Source of the DNA: Enterococcus ratti
GTDB taxonomy: Bacteria; Bacillota; Bacilli; Lactobacillales; Enterococcaceae
DNA: 64,000 nt
Direction: 5' to 3'
NCBI RefSeq assembly: GCF_001886195.1
Contig: NZ_JXLB01000013.1
Coordinates: 1 to 64,000, forward strand
A model generated the notes under the pieces. That model did not search any database and was not told where the DNA came from. It worked only from the letters and a program-made list of their open reading frames with translations. The translations under genes were made by a program, and so were the position numbers. This document shows, one piece after another, positions 8,233-17,901 of this stretch. Positions within the stretch are counted from its first letter, which is position 1. The number at the start of each line of letters is the position of its first letter.

Positions 8233-10392
8233 ATGAGTCTTAAGCAGTTAAAAGATGTTAGTTACTTTAAACTAAATAATGAAATCAATCGACCAGTCAA
8301 TGGTCAAATTCCTTTGAATAAAGACAAAGAAGCTTTGGCAGCATTTTTTGAAGAAAATGTAAAACCAAATACGATGACTTTTGCAACAGTCATGGATAAA
8401 ATTAATTATCTCGTTGATAATGATTATCTAGAGTCGGAATTTATCCAGCTTTATTCCACAGAATTTATCGAGTCTCTTTACCACTTTTTAGCAAAACAAC
8501 ATTTTGCATTCCAATCATTTATGGCTGCCTATAAGTTTTATTCACAATATGCCTTAAAAACAAATGACGGAACTGCTTATCTTGAAACATATGAAGATCG
8601 AGTGGCATTTAATGCGCTTTATTTTGCTCATGGTGACGAACAATTGGCTCTTTCTTTAGCAGATGAAATGATTCACCAACGTTACCAACCAGCGACTCCT
8701 TCTTTCTTAAATGCTGGTCGCAAACGCCGTGGGGAATTTGTTTCTTGTTTCTTGACACAAGTGACTGATGATATGAATTCAATTGGGCGTTCCATCAACT
8801 CTGCTTTACAATTATCCCGTATCGGCGGCGGTGTCGGTATCACACTTTCAAATCTGCGCGAAGCGGGTGCGCCAATTAAAGGATATGAAGGAGCTGCAAG
8901 TGGTGTCGTGCCTGTTATGAAATTATTTGAAGATAGTTTCAGTTATTCCAACCAATTAGGCCAGCGGCAAGGAGCTGGCGTAGTTTACTTAAATGTTTTC
9001 CATCCAGATATCCTTGCGTTTTTATCTGCCAAAAAAGAAAATGCCGATGAAAAAATCCGTGTGAAAACTCTCTCGCTTGGTGTCATCGTTCCCGATAAAT
9101 TTTACGAACTAACCCGAAAAAACGAAGAAATGTATCTCTTTAGTCCATATAGTGTGGAAAAAGAATATGGTGTACCATTTTCTTATGTAGATATTACTGC
9201 TGAATATGATCATTTAGTAGCAAATCCAAATATCCGAAAACAAAAAATCAACGCACGTGAGCTAGAGAACGAACTTTCAAAATTACAACAAGAATCAGGT
9301 TATCCCTATATCATCAATATTGACACTGCAAATCGTGAAAATCCAATTGATGGAAAAATCATTATGAGTAACTTATGTTCAGAAATTTTACAAGTTCAGA
9401 CACCTTCTGTGATTAATGGAAAACAAGAATACGAAGTGTTAGGAACAGATATTTCTTGTAATTTAGGTTCAACCAACATTGTCAATTTGATGGAAAGTCC
9501 TGATTTTGGTCATTCAGTGCGTACGATGACACGCGCTTTGACTTTTATTACAGATGCTTCTGATATTGACGTTGTTCCACCAATCCAGCATGGAAATAAA
9601 TTGAATCACACGATTGGCTTAGGAGCCATGGGTCTGCATACGTTCTTTGCAAAAGAGCACATGGAATATGGTTCTAAAGAGTCAGTAGATTTCACAAATA
9701 TTTACTTCATGCTTTTAAACTATTGGACATTAGTAGAAAGTAATCAAATTGCACGCGAAAGAAAGCAAGTTTTCCATAATTTTGAAAAATCGGCTTATGC
9801 AAATGGTACTTATTTTGATAAATATGTTACTGGTCAATTCCAGCCAAAATCAGAAAAAGTAAAAGCTTTATTTGAAAGAATATTCATTCCAAGTGCACAA
9901 GATTGGGAAAACTTGAAAAAAAATGTGATGAAAGACGGGTTATATCATCAAAATCGTTTAGCCGTTGCCCCTAATGGCTCGATTTCTTATATCAATGACA
10001 CGAGTGCAAGTATTCACCCGATTACACGTATGATCGAAGAACGTCAAGAAAAGAAAATTGGGAAAATTTATTACCCTGCACCTTATCTTTCAAATGAAAC
10101 CATTCCTTACTATACTTCAGCTTATGATATGGATATGCGTAAAGTCATCGACATTTATGCAACAGCACAGCAACATGTAGATCAAGGAATGAGTTTAACT
10201 CTATTTCTGCGTTCGGAAATTCCTGAAGGTCTTTATGAGTGGAAAACTACGACTAAGCAAACGACTCGTGATTTAAATATTTTGCGTCACTACGCGTTTC
10301 ATAGAGGAATAAAATCAATTTATTACGTTCGTACGTTCACAGATGATGCCGAAGAGATCGGCAGCAATCAATGTGAAAGTTGTGTCATCTAA
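8233..10392 (+). CDS. nrdE: class Ib ribonucleotide reductase, alpha subunit
   Basis: 719 residues from the ATG at 8233, where the protein begins MSLKQLKDV like its relatives. A TTG 12 bp upstream is less likely. It reduces ribonucleoside diphosphates. Visible landmarks are the N-terminal ATP-cone-less start, the active-site cysteine region SNLCSEI, the GGGVG stretch and the C-terminal redox pair C-E-S-C in the last six residues that is reduced by NrdH. The 125 bp after nrdH contain no gene, so nrdI, often found here, is absent from the locus. Confidence 0.95.
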   Translation: MSLKQLKDVSYFKLNNEINRPVNGQIPLNKDKEALAAFFEENVKPNTMTFATVMDKINYLVDNDYLESEFIQLYSTEFIESLYHFLAKQHFAFQSFMAAYKFYSQYALKTNDGTAYLETYEDRVAFNALYFAHGDEQLALSLADEMIHQRYQPATPSFLNAGRKRRGEFVSCFLTQVTDDMNSIGRSINSALQLSRIGGGVGITLSNLREAGAPIKGYEGAASGVVPVMKLFEDSFSYSNQLGQRQGAGVVYLNVFHPDILAFLSAKKENADEKIRVKTLSLGVIVPDKFYELTRKNEEMYLFSPYSVEKEYGVPFSYVDITAEYDHLVANPNIRKQKINARELENELSKLQQESGYPYIINIDTANRENPIDGKIIMSNLCSEILQVQTPSVINGKQEYEVLGTDISCNLGSTNIVNLMESPDFGHSVRTMTRALTFITDASDIDVVPPIQHGNKLNHTIGLGAMGLHTFFAKEHMEYGSKESVDFTNIYFMLLNYWTLVESNQIARERKQVFHNFEKSAYANGTYFDKYVTGQFQPKSEKVKALFERIFIPSAQDWENLKKNVMKDGLYHQNRLAVAPNGSISYINDTSASIHPITRMIEERQEKKIGKIYYPAPYLSNETIPYYTSAYDMDMRKVIDIYATAQQHVDQGMSLTLFLRSEIPEGLYEWKTTTKQTTRDLNILRHYAFHRGIKSIYYVRTFTDDAEEIGSNQCESCVI

Positions 10393-10442
10393 TTTCTATC
10401 AGAAATTTTAATACATGTAATTTAAATAAAGGAGCATTTCTC

Positions 10443-11414
10443 ATGTCAGAAACTTATTACAAAGCAATAAACTGGAATGAAATTGAAGATGTCATCGATA
10501 AATCTACGTGGGAGAAACTAACAGAACAATTTTGGTTAGATACACGCATCCCTTTGTCTAATGATTTAGATGATTGGCGCACGCTTTCACCATTAGAAAA
10601 AGAGACCGTCGGCCATGTTTTTGGCGGTTTAACTTTGCTTGACACGGTTCAATCAGAAAGCGGAATGGATCAGCTACGAAAAGACGTACGTACCCCACAT
10701 GAAGAAGCAGTATTAAATAACATTCAATTTATGGAATCTGTCCATGCCAAAAGTTATTCCTCTATTTTTAGTACATTAAACACAAAAAAAGAAATTGAGG
10801 AAATTTTTGAATGGACAAACACGAATCCTTATTTGCAAAAAAAAGCTGAGCGCATTAATGAAATCTATAAAAATGGAACGCCGTTAGAAAAGAAAATCGC
10901 AAGTGTCTTCTTGGAAACTTTCTTATTTTATTCTGGTTTTTATACGCCTCTTTATTACTTGGGAAATAACAAATTGGCGAATGTAGCAGAAATCATTAAA
11001 TTAATTATCCGAGATGAATCGGTTCACGGAACGTATATCGGCTACAAGTTTCAATTAGGATATAATGGACTTTCAGAAGAAGATCAAAAACGGCTAAAAG
11101 ATTGGATGTACAATCTACTATATGATCTTTATGAAAATGAAGAGCGCTACACAGAAGAATTATATGATCCAATTGGCTGGACGGAAGAAGTGAAGACTTT
11201 CCTTCGATACAATGCGAACAAAGCCTTGATGAATCTTGGGATGGATCCACTTTTCCCAGATACAGCAAATGACGTCAATCCAATCGTGATGAATGGAATC
11301 TCTACCGGCACCAGCAATCATGATTTCTTTTCCCAAGTCGGAAATGGTTATTTATTAGGACATGTGGAAGCAATGAAAGATGAAGACTATTTAATTGGAC
11401 TAAAAGATAACTAA
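10443..11414 (+). CDS. nrdF: class Ib ribonucleotide reductase, beta subunit
   Basis: 323 residues starting at the ATG preceded by AAAGGAGC. It holds the dinuclear metal site and tyrosyl radical. Metal-ligand helices are visible as ESVHAKSYSSIF and RDESVHGTYIG. Class Ib enzymes work in vivo mainly with a Mn2-tyrosyl cofactor made with the flavodoxin NrdI, which must be encoded elsewhere here. It is the last gene of the operon and is followed by a strong terminator. Confidence 0.95.
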   Translation: MSETYYKAINWNEIEDVIDKSTWEKLTEQFWLDTRIPLSNDLDDWRTLSPLEKETVGHVFGGLTLLDTVQSESGMDQLRKDVRTPHEEAVLNNIQFMESVHAKSYSSIFSTLNTKKEIEEIFEWTNTNPYLQKKAERINEIYKNGTPLEKKIASVFLETFLFYSGFYTPLYYLGNNKLANVAEIIKLIIRDESVHGTYIGYKFQLGYNGLSEEDQKRLKDWMYNLLYDLYENEERYTEELYDPIGWTEEVKTFLRYNANKALMNLGMDPLFPDTANDVNPIVMNGISTGTSNHDFFSQVGNGYLLGHVEAMKDEDYLIGLKDN

Positions 11415-11497
11415 CAAAGGCGAAAGATTGGAACAGAAGTATTTAACTTTGAGAAATAAGTCAAAGGAGTTGCTTCTGCTCTCACTGTTTATCTAAG

Positions 11498-11546
11498 TTA
11501 AGAGCGTGGGACAAAAGTAAAGAATACTTTTGTCCCACGCTCTTAA
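11498..11546. terminator. bidirectional terminator between nrdF and alsE-like gene
   Basis: A perfect 22-bp inverted repeat (11498-11519 and 11525-11546; core GAGCGTGGGACAAAAG) with a five-base loop lies between two convergent units, with T-rich DNA on both sides. It is a very stable hairpin of a type that often recurs in these genomes. I saw no second copy in this window. Confidence 0.85.
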
Positions 11547-11560
11547 TTTTAAGTGTTTTT

Positions 11561-12250
11561 TTATTCTATGCTTTTTCCAGTCGCTTCTTCATAGTTTTTT
11601 TTCATAAGACACCATGATTTTTCAATATTGTTCGCTAAACCGAATAATCCGCTGCGTCCAACAACATAGATATCTGGTCCAGCTTGATCAATCTGCTTAA
11701 ACGACTTTCGATTGGAAGAACCATCCATTTCAATTAAATACTGATATCCTCGCTTTTGCCGCAATTCTTTTAAATCAACAATCTTCTCCAACGGACTTTC
11801 AATAAAACGCTGTCCAGCAAAACCCGGATCAACAGTCATAATAGTAATTTTATCTATTGAGTCGATGTAAGAAAAAATAGTATCAATCGGTGTTTCAGGA
11901 TTTAGCACAACACCGGCTTTTAACCCCGCCTCATGAATCTGATCAATTAAACGAAAAGCAAGGCCTGCTAAACATTCTGCGTGCATACAAATCCATTCGC
12001 ATTTTTTTAAAATTAGTTGGTTTACCCAAAAACTTTGATCCTCAACCATTAAATGAGCAGACATCGGCAACTGACTAATCTTACGTACTTCATCAATGAA
12101 CCATGGAGACAGTGTTAAATTAGGAACATAGTGTCCATCCATAATATCAATATGATAAGAATCGACATGCTGGTTTAAAAATGTAATTTGTTCTTTAAAT
12201 TTATCTAAATCCATCGTCATTAAAGATGGTGAAAATAAAATTTTTTTCAT
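11561..12250 (-). CDS. alsE: D-allulose-6-phosphate 3-epimerase-like protein
   Basis: A 229-residue TIM-barrel of the ribulose-phosphate 3-epimerase superfamily. The motifs HIDIMDGHYVPNLTLSP (metal and acid residues), MTVDPGFAGQ (phosphate loop) and EMDGSSN are present. The spelling is closer to E. coli AlsE (NLTLSP, ILNPETP-like, ITIMTVDPGFAGQ) than to Rpe. It would convert allulose-6-phosphate to fructose-6-phosphate. It is the last gene of a PTS operon, which suggests the imported sugar arrives as a C3 epimer of fructose-6-phosphate. The assignment of substrate is inference; a second Rpe is possible. Confidence 0.75.
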   Translation of the reverse strand: MKKILFSPSLMTMDLDKFKEQITFLNQHVDSYHIDIMDGHYVPNLTLSPWFIDEVRKISQLPMSAHLMVEDQSFWVNQLILKKCEWICMHAECLAGLAFRLIDQIHEAGLKAGVVLNPETPIDTIFSYIDSIDKITIMTVDPGFAGQRFIESPLEKIVDLKELRQKRGYQYLIEMDGSSNRKSFKQIDQAGPDIYVVGRSGLFGLANNIEKSWCLMKKNYEEATGKSIE

Positions 12251-12302
12251 GTATTTCCTCCTATTTTATTTAAAACTTACCTTCTAACTAGTATTCAAAA
12301 CT

Positions 12303-13346
12303 TCAGAAAATTTGAATGTCCTCTAAGTGTATCTCCTCTTCTTCAATAGGTGATTTGATTTTTTCTCCTACATCTTTTTTAATAATCACTAAAACGACAG
12401 CCGTTACTAGGACGTTAACTAAGATTGATAGCACACCTGCTAAAGGGTTAGTCATTGTTGGAATCATTAACACACCGCCAGCAAAACCGCCAATGGCCGT
12501 AGCAACTACTCCTCGTATCATGTCGTTCATGACAAGCGGAATAACACCTTCAACAATATTAATTACCCCCATTGGAACAGCAGATTTTAATGTTTCAACT
12601 TCCACTTTTGTATAGATATTTTTTCGAAACAATTTTGCAATAAAATAGGCTAACCCGAAACCAATAGGCGTTGCTGTATTCACTAATTGAAGAGCTGTAA
12701 CGGGGCCGTTCATTCCTTCAGCTTGCATCGCCAAAACAAAGGCAAAAACCGTTTTATTAATCGGCCCCCCGTAATCAATTCCACTTAGTAAGCCGATCAC
12801 ACCACCAAAAATCAATAGTGAAGAGTTTCCTAATCCAGCTAAAAAATTCGTAAGACTAGACGTAAATAGAGCAACTGGGGCTCCAATAAAGTAAACTATG
12901 ATTAATCCACCAACAATTGAAGCAGTAAAAGGAACAATTAAAGTCGGCATCAGTCCTTTCGCCCAATTTGGCACTTTTATATAGTTTAAAATCGCTAATA
13001 CTAAAAATCCAGCTAAGTAACCGCCGACTATTCCACCAATAAAGCCTGCACCAATAACGTTGGCAGCCAAACCAATGATAAATCCCGGTGCAATTCCCGG
13101 CTTTGCTGCAAGAGAATAAGAAATGCCTGTTGCAATTACTAAAGGTAATAACCCTAAACTAGCACCACCCATTGTAGCTAAGGCATCAAAAAAAGAAAAC
13201 TTTCCTTGCACGAGAGTTCCTTGACTAGTTCCGCCAAAAGCCATCCCAATAGCAATTAAGAAGCCTGCACCACAAACAATTGGAATCAAATATGAAATCG
13301 CTGTTAATAAATGACCTTTTAAATTCAACTTTTTTATCTTTTCCAT
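12303..13346 (-). CDS. PTS system, fructose-family IIC component
   Basis: A 347-residue, very hydrophobic protein with about nine or ten membrane segments, typical of stand-alone fructose-type EIIC. Conserved features include YLIPIVCGAGFLIAIGMAFGG near the start and the Gly-rich GLLSGIDYGGPINKT loop in the middle. It forms the sugar channel of the PTS encoded by the genes just upstream (IIA, IIB). AAGGAGGAG precedes the start. The 266 bp between it and the IIA gene contain no coding region I accept and may carry an internal promoter. Confidence 0.87.
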   Translation of the reverse strand: MEKIKKLNLKGHLLTAISYLIPIVCGAGFLIAIGMAFGGTSQGTLVQGKFSFFDALATMGGASLGLLPLVIATGISYSLAAKPGIAPGFIIGLAANVIGAGFIGGIVGGYLAGFLVLAILNYIKVPNWAKGLMPTLIVPFTASIVGGLIIVYFIGAPVALFTSSLTNFLAGLGNSSLLIFGGVIGLLSGIDYGGPINKTVFAFVLAMQAEGMNGPVTALQLVNTATPIGFGLAYFIAKLFRKNIYTKVEVETLKSAVPMGVINIVEGVIPLVMNDMIRGVVATAIGGFAGGVLMIPTMTNPLAGVLSILVNVLVTAVVLVIIKKDVGEKIKSPIEEEEIHLEDIQIF

Positions 13347-13612
13347 TCTTTCTCCTCCTTAATCCATTCACTTTTTCATTCTTTGTTATGCTTTTTATTT
13401 CACTTATTGACACACCATTACCTACTTCTTGAATCATTCCGCTCTTTGTTAATTCTCACCAACATAGTAAGCTTAGTTTCTCTGATCAATATTTTTCCTT
13501 ACTATCAATTGTACAATTTATAATTATGTCTTGCGTTTAGAGCTGTTACTTGAAGCTTGATTTCCTTATACCAATACATTTTGCATGCAATACCATTAAC
13601 ATCAACTTCTTT

Positions 13613-14086
13613 TTATTTGTCTGTTCTTTTTTCTGATAAAGTAAATGCTGTAATCACATCTTTTGGTGTTTTTGCTTTAATTAATTGCTCCACAACGGCA
13701 TCATTTCCTAATTTCCTAGCAAACAAAGATAATAACTTTAAGTGATTTTTAGCCCCTTCATTATCATTGCCGACAGCAAACAGAATAATTCCCTTTACAC
13801 CTTTTCCATCCAATGTTTCCCAAGAAATTTCATACGGAGTCACACCAATGGCCACACCTATTTTGTTAACTGAAGCACTTTTCCCATGAGGAATGGCAAT
13901 ATAATTGCCAATTCCTGTATGACCTGCTTTTTCGCGTTTGTAAATCGCTTTCATAAATTCTTTTAAATCATTAATGTACCCATTTTTTAATAGTACCGTC
14001 GCTAACTCTTCAAGAACTTCTTCTTTGGTTGTTCCTGTTAAATTTATTTTAATGGTATTGGGATCAATGATGATTGTTACCTCCAT
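13613..14086 (-). CDS. PTS system, fructose/mannitol-type IIA component
   Basis: 157 residues of the PTS_EIIA type-2 fold. The phosphoryl-accepting histidine is H67 in IAIPHGK. The HTGIG and IPHGK spacing is standard. It takes phosphate from HPr and hands it to IIB. It lies 16 bp downstream of the IIB gene and is part of the same leftward operon. Confidence 0.9.
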   Translation of the reverse strand: MEVTIIIDPNTIKINLTGTTKEEVLEELATVLLKNGYINDLKEFMKAIYKREKAGHTGIGNYIAIPHGKSASVNKIGVAIGVTPYEISWETLDGKGVKGIILFAVGNDNEGAKNHLKLLSLFARKLGNDAVVEQLIKAKTPKDVITAFTLSEKRTDK

Positions 14087-14102
14087 GACATTTTCGCTCC
14101 TT

Positions 14103-14417
14103 TTATGTTCGTTTTACGACTTCAATCGCTTTTTCGATCAGTTTATTAGGGGATTTAATAGCAATTTCTGTTGGCACTTGAATGATTCGTTTCCCTTCAA
14201 ACCGTTCTCTACCGCTGATTTTCACGTCAATCGCTAAAATGACAAGATCCGCTTCTTTGATTTGTTTTGTTGTCAATTCATTTTCAATCCCAATTGTTCC
14301 TTGTGTTTCAATATGCACTTCATAACCTACTTTTTTTGCGGCATTTTCTAGTTTTTCTTGTGCGATATACGTGTGAGCGATACCGACGGTACAAGCTGCA
14401 ACTCCTACAATTTTCAT
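14103..14417 (-). CDS. PTS system, fructose-family IIB component
   Basis: 104 residues with the phosphocysteine at C9 in AACTVGIAHTY, the fructose-type IIB signature (usually CPTGIAHT). The protein is a single soluble domain. It overlaps the preceding EIIA-like gene by 4 bp (ATGA type), so the operon is read regulator, EIIA-like, IIB, IIA, IIC, epimerase. Confidence 0.92.
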   Translation of the reverse strand: MKIVGVAACTVGIAHTYIAQEKLENAAKKVGYEVHIETQGTIGIENELTTKQIKEADLVILAIDVKISGRERFEGKRIIQVPTEIAIKSPNKLIEKAIEVVKRT

Positions 14418-14857
14418 AGTTTATCTCCCCTTTTTAATGTTTGGATAAATGTTTCATCTGCTAACTTTTGTATAAAATGGATCATTTTTTGTTTTCTTTC
14501 AATAGGTGTATCCGTTGAAAGTAACACGAAAAGAATCAAATGGACTTGACCTATTTTATTACTCCACTGTTTAATTGGTTCCTTTAGATTCAAAATGATA
14601 ATTTTTGATTGAAGAATCAACTTATTTTCAATATGCGGGAGAATAACTCCTTCATCAATTTGTATACTTCCTTTTTGTTCACGCATAAAAAATGCCTCTG
14701 TCAATGTACATATTTTTTCTTTTTCTCGAGGATAAAGTGTACTTGCCAACCAATGATACACTTCTTGTTGAGAAGCAAGCGATCGATCAATTTTTTCGAT
14801 AAACTCATCTTTCATTGTAAATTTCCCCAATCTTTTGTTGAATTCTTTCTTGGTCAT
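14414..14857 (-). CDS. EIIA-like regulatory module, separate gene
   Basis: 147 residues (133 if the ATG at 14815 is used) with a PTS_EIIA type-2 fold and a candidate phospho-His in ILPHIEN. In MtlR/LicR-type activators this domain is the C-terminal part of the regulator. Here it is a separate reading frame that overlaps the end of the upstream regulator. It may modulate that regulator in trans, or the pair may be a once-fused gene split by a frameshift. It is an unlikely second IIA for transport because the IPHG-type context is poor. Confidence 0.7.
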   Translation of the reverse strand: MTKKEFNKRLGKFTMKDEFIEKIDRSLASQQEVYHWLASTLYPREKEKICTLTEAFFMREQKGSIQIDEGVILPHIENKLILQSKIIILNLKEPIKQWSNKIGQVHLILFVLLSTDTPIERKQKMIHFIQKLADETFIQTLKRGDKL

Positions 14858-16289
14858 CTGCCGTTAGCATTGCACTGACAAGTAAAGTATGTGCGACCAA
14901 TTGCGTGTTGATTCCTACAGTTGTCAAAATCAATTCTATATTCGGATTTTTTTCTAAAACCGTATGATAATTTTTCGTTGCAATAACATCTACTACATTT
15001 AAATCAGGAAACTTTTTAATAATTTTTACTTTTAACAATTCAGATGTCCCAATTCCTGTCGTACACATAATGAGTGTTTGAATGGGCAACTGATGTACTT
15101 CTAGCATTCTTGCAAAATACAACGTAAGAAAACCAATCTCGTCTGAGTTGATCATAGGCAGTTGAAATTGATGACTGACTTCTTTAGATACTTCTGATAC
15201 ACTATGATAAATGGTTTCATAGGTCAATTGAATTTGATCCAACAAGCCATTTTTAACATAAATACGGTTTTTTAAACGATTGATCATGGGCTTGATATGA
15301 TTAGCAAGATCAATAAAAATGCTCTTATTTGCAACTCTTCGATTCATTCGCTTTCCCATTTCTTCTAAATAATAAGTTGTAATTTTTTTGATCTCTTCTG
15401 AGAATAATTTTCTTTCATGGGTTATTTTTTCCATTCTTGAGGAAACTAAATATTGATAGAGATAATAAGATTCATTCACAGGCAATGAAACAGCAAGATA
15501 TCTTTCTACATTTTGAATGATAACTTCTGCCGTTTCTTTGATTCGCTTTTCTTTTGCAAAAAATACACGTTTTTCATTAGTTACCATCTCTTCAATCATT
15601 GATCGACCTTTTTTTCTTGAACGACTAATCAAAATATAAAGGTGAGAAAATATATTCACATTGTAAGGATAAGGAAGCCCGCCTTTTAACATTTTTTCGA
15701 TCAACTTTAATTGAGCTGAAACGAATAGACCATCATAACGGTTAAAATTGACTACCTGTGAAACATTAATTTCATCGATATCAAGAATATTTATAGGCCA
15801 AATGACTTCAGCAATCCCTTTACGTATATTTTCTTCTGTTCCTTTGATTGCTAAAGTTCTTTTTTTTCGAATTAGTCGAAGATCAAACTTCTTCAACTGT
15901 TGTACAATCATTTTTTCATCAGTAGAAATAGCAGAATCTCCCACCTCGTATGCTTTAAAAAGTTCATAAATTTTAATGGGTTTAGGTGAAGACAGTAATA
16001 ATTCTTCCATTATGCGATTTTGTCGTTCAGTCGGCGACAAACGGCTCGATCGATTCATCACTTCTTTGTTGTGCTCAATAAATTTCTCGTAATCTAGTTT
16101 ATATCCTTTTCCTTTTTCCGATAAAATCAAATGACCGTTTTGAAATTCTGTATTTATTTTTTTTACTAAGCGGTAGACTGTTTTAGTCGAGGTATCTAAT
16201 AAATTGGCTAATTCTTCTGAAGTCATATATTGGTTTTGTTTTGACAACAGCAACAATAATTTATTTTCTCGATTCATTGAACTAGTCAT
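14805..16289 (-). CDS. PRD-containing transcriptional activator (MtlR/LicR type)
   Basis: 494 residues. An N-terminal HTH (MTSEELANLLDTSTKTVYR) is followed by a second winged-helix segment and two PRD modules (about 175-280 and 290-395) with candidate phospho-histidines in NIFSHLYILI and DLANHIKP. A IIB-like domain follows, with Cys in IMCTTGIGTSE (about residue 409). Such proteins activate PTS operons according to phosphorylation by HPr and the cognate EII. The usual C-terminal EIIA is missing from this polypeptide and is encoded by the overlapping next gene. It is the first gene of the operon and probably autoregulates it. Confidence 0.87.
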   Translation of the reverse strand: MTSSMNRENKLLLLLSKQNQYMTSEELANLLDTSTKTVYRLVKKINTEFQNGHLILSEKGKGYKLDYEKFIEHNKEVMNRSSRLSPTERQNRIMEELLLSSPKPIKIYELFKAYEVGDSAISTDEKMIVQQLKKFDLRLIRKKRTLAIKGTEENIRKGIAEVIWPINILDIDEINVSQVVNFNRYDGLFVSAQLKLIEKMLKGGLPYPYNVNIFSHLYILISRSRKKGRSMIEEMVTNEKRVFFAKEKRIKETAEVIIQNVERYLAVSLPVNESYYLYQYLVSSRMEKITHERKLFSEEIKKITTYYLEEMGKRMNRRVANKSIFIDLANHIKPMINRLKNRIYVKNGLLDQIQLTYETIYHSVSEVSKEVSHQFQLPMINSDEIGFLTLYFARMLEVHQLPIQTLIMCTTGIGTSELLKVKIIKKFPDLNVVDVIATKNYHTVLEKNPNIELILTTVGINTQLVAHTLLVSAMLTADDQERIQQKIGEIYNER

Positions 16290-16758
16290 GATCTTTCCCC
16301 CTCTATGCCTTCAGCATACATCCTTTTTCTACTTTAGCTTCACTAAGTTTTGTCCATTACTCTAGACATTTTTGTATAAGGTTTCTAATAAAACGCCTAC
16401 TATTAAGAATACATAGTCCTTATAGACGTCTTCCTTGAATAATCACATTATCCTTTTTTAAGTAAAATATTCGGTTACTCCTCATTTTATAAACAATCAA
16501 ACCACACAAAAAGGAACCCTCTGAAAATCTTTTTTAGACTGTCTAAGAGAGTTCCTTTTTTAATGAAAGCTTCACTTATTTTACTCAATAAAGTTCAACT
16601 TTTTATTTATGATCAAAAACTATTGATTTATCTAGATATAATGCATTGATAAGCTAAATGTATCTGTTAGTGCTCGGATTTAACATGTCTTCGCCAAAAG
16701 CAACTGTTAGCAGGCAAGTTCATTTGACTAAAAACAGTCAGCTATCTTATGTTTTTTC
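16290..16758. other. intergenic with terminator, otherwise nothing recognised
   Basis: This 470-bp stretch holds the upstream region of the PRD regulator (about 16290-16500), the terminator at 16508-16560 and about 200 bp in which I see nothing further. Confidence 0.5.
16508..16560 (-). terminator. terminator of the AI-2E-family gene
   Basis: AAAAAGGAACCCTCT (16508-16522) pairs with AGAGAGTTCCTTTTT (16546-16560) with one mismatch. Poly-A at the left end gives poly-T on the minus strand, downstream of the leftward 16759-17901 gene. Confidence 0.75.
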
Positions 16759-17901
16759 TTACTCATTTTCTGTTTGATCAATTTTTTCAACAAGAAGCAT
16801 TGATTCTGTTACAGCTTCAGATTTTCGTAATAAATAAATTTTCCTAATGTTCAATACTAATGTTTTTATAACGGCATAAACAGGAATACAAATCAACATC
16901 CCCATGATTCCTGCTACACTTCCAGCACCGATTAAAACTAAAATAATCGTCAATGGATGAATATTCATCGTTTTACCAAATAATAACGGTTTGATGATGT
17001 TTCCGTCTAATTGCTGGATCACAAGAATTGCAAGTGCCATATATAAAGCCTGAAATACAGAGACAAATAAACCAACAATAACTGCTGGTACAGCTCCGAT
17101 AAAAGGGCCGACATAAGGAATAATATTGGTTAAACCGCAAATTACTGCAAGTAATAAACTATAAGGCTGGTTAAATAATTTCATTGCTAAAAAACTTAGC
17201 ACACCAATCAATACTGCATCAAGAATCGTACTACTGATATATGCAGACAACGTAGCATTTAATTCTCTGACTGTTTTATTAAGCTCTTTACGGATCGATT
17301 GAGGAAAGAAATGAGACAAAGCATCCATAAATTTATGTCCGTCTTTAAACATAAATAATAATATAAATGGTACCGTAAATAATAATATAAAAAATTGCAT
17401 CATAAACGAAAAAATTTTTGAAACACTTGCAGTTAAACTAACTAATAAGAGATTAAATAAATGACTTAATGATAGATTTGCTGAAGCTAATTGCTCCTCC
17501 AATTTAAAATTTTTGAATTCTTCCCTTTGAGCAATCTCATTCAACCATTTACTTGTTTCATCCGCATAAGAAGGCAGATTTTGGGTGAGTTGAATCGTTT
17601 GATGAGCTAACTGTGGCACAATATTCATCACTGTCACTGCCACTAAAATAAGTAAAATAAAAAATGTTAACAAAAAGCCAAATACTCTTGGAACTCGATG
17701 CTTTTCTAAAAAAAACACTACTGGTGCAAACATATAGTATAAAAATCCTGCCACCAAAAGCGGTAAAAAGATCGCCGAAAACATATTCAAAATTGGACTA
17801 AAAATATGAGGCATCTGTAATATGAAATAAACACCAATAATTGTGAGTACTAGTTCGACGGTCCAAAAAAATAGTTTTGATTGTTTAAAACGTGATTGCA
17901 T
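16759..17901 (-). CDS. AI-2E family transporter / permease-like membrane protein
   Basis: 380 residues with six to eight membrane segments and the family signature near the C-terminal half (GLTNIIPYVGPFIGAVPA and GNIIKPLLFGKTMNIHP). Family members include the TqsA autoinducer-2 exporter and Na+/H+-linked proteins in other species, so the real substrate is open. It is a single-gene unit with its own terminator. Confidence 0.82.
   Translation of the reverse strand: MQSRFKQSKLFFWTVELVLTIIGVYFILQMPHIFSPILNMFSAIFLPLLVAGFLYYMFAPVVFFLEKHRVPRVFGFLLTFFILLILVAVTVMNIVPQLAHQTIQLTQNLPSYADETSKWLNEIAQREEFKNFKLEEQLASANLSLSHLFNLLLVSLTASVSKIFSFMMQFFILLFTVPFILLFMFKDGHKFMDALSHFFPQSIRKELNKTVRELNATLSAYISSTILDAVLIGVLSFLAMKLFNQPYSLLLAVICGLTNIIPYVGPFIGAVPAVIVGLFVSVFQALYMALAILVIQQLDGNIIKPLLFGKTMNIHPLTIILVLIGAGSVAGIMGMLICIPVYAVIKTLVLNIRKIYLLRKSEAVTESMLLVEKIDQTENE

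Noticed and set aside
13225-13437. A small leftward frame overlapping the start of the PTS IIC gene
   Set aside because: It lies mostly inside the IIC coding region in another frame and breaks the good AAGGAGGAG-ATG start of IIC.
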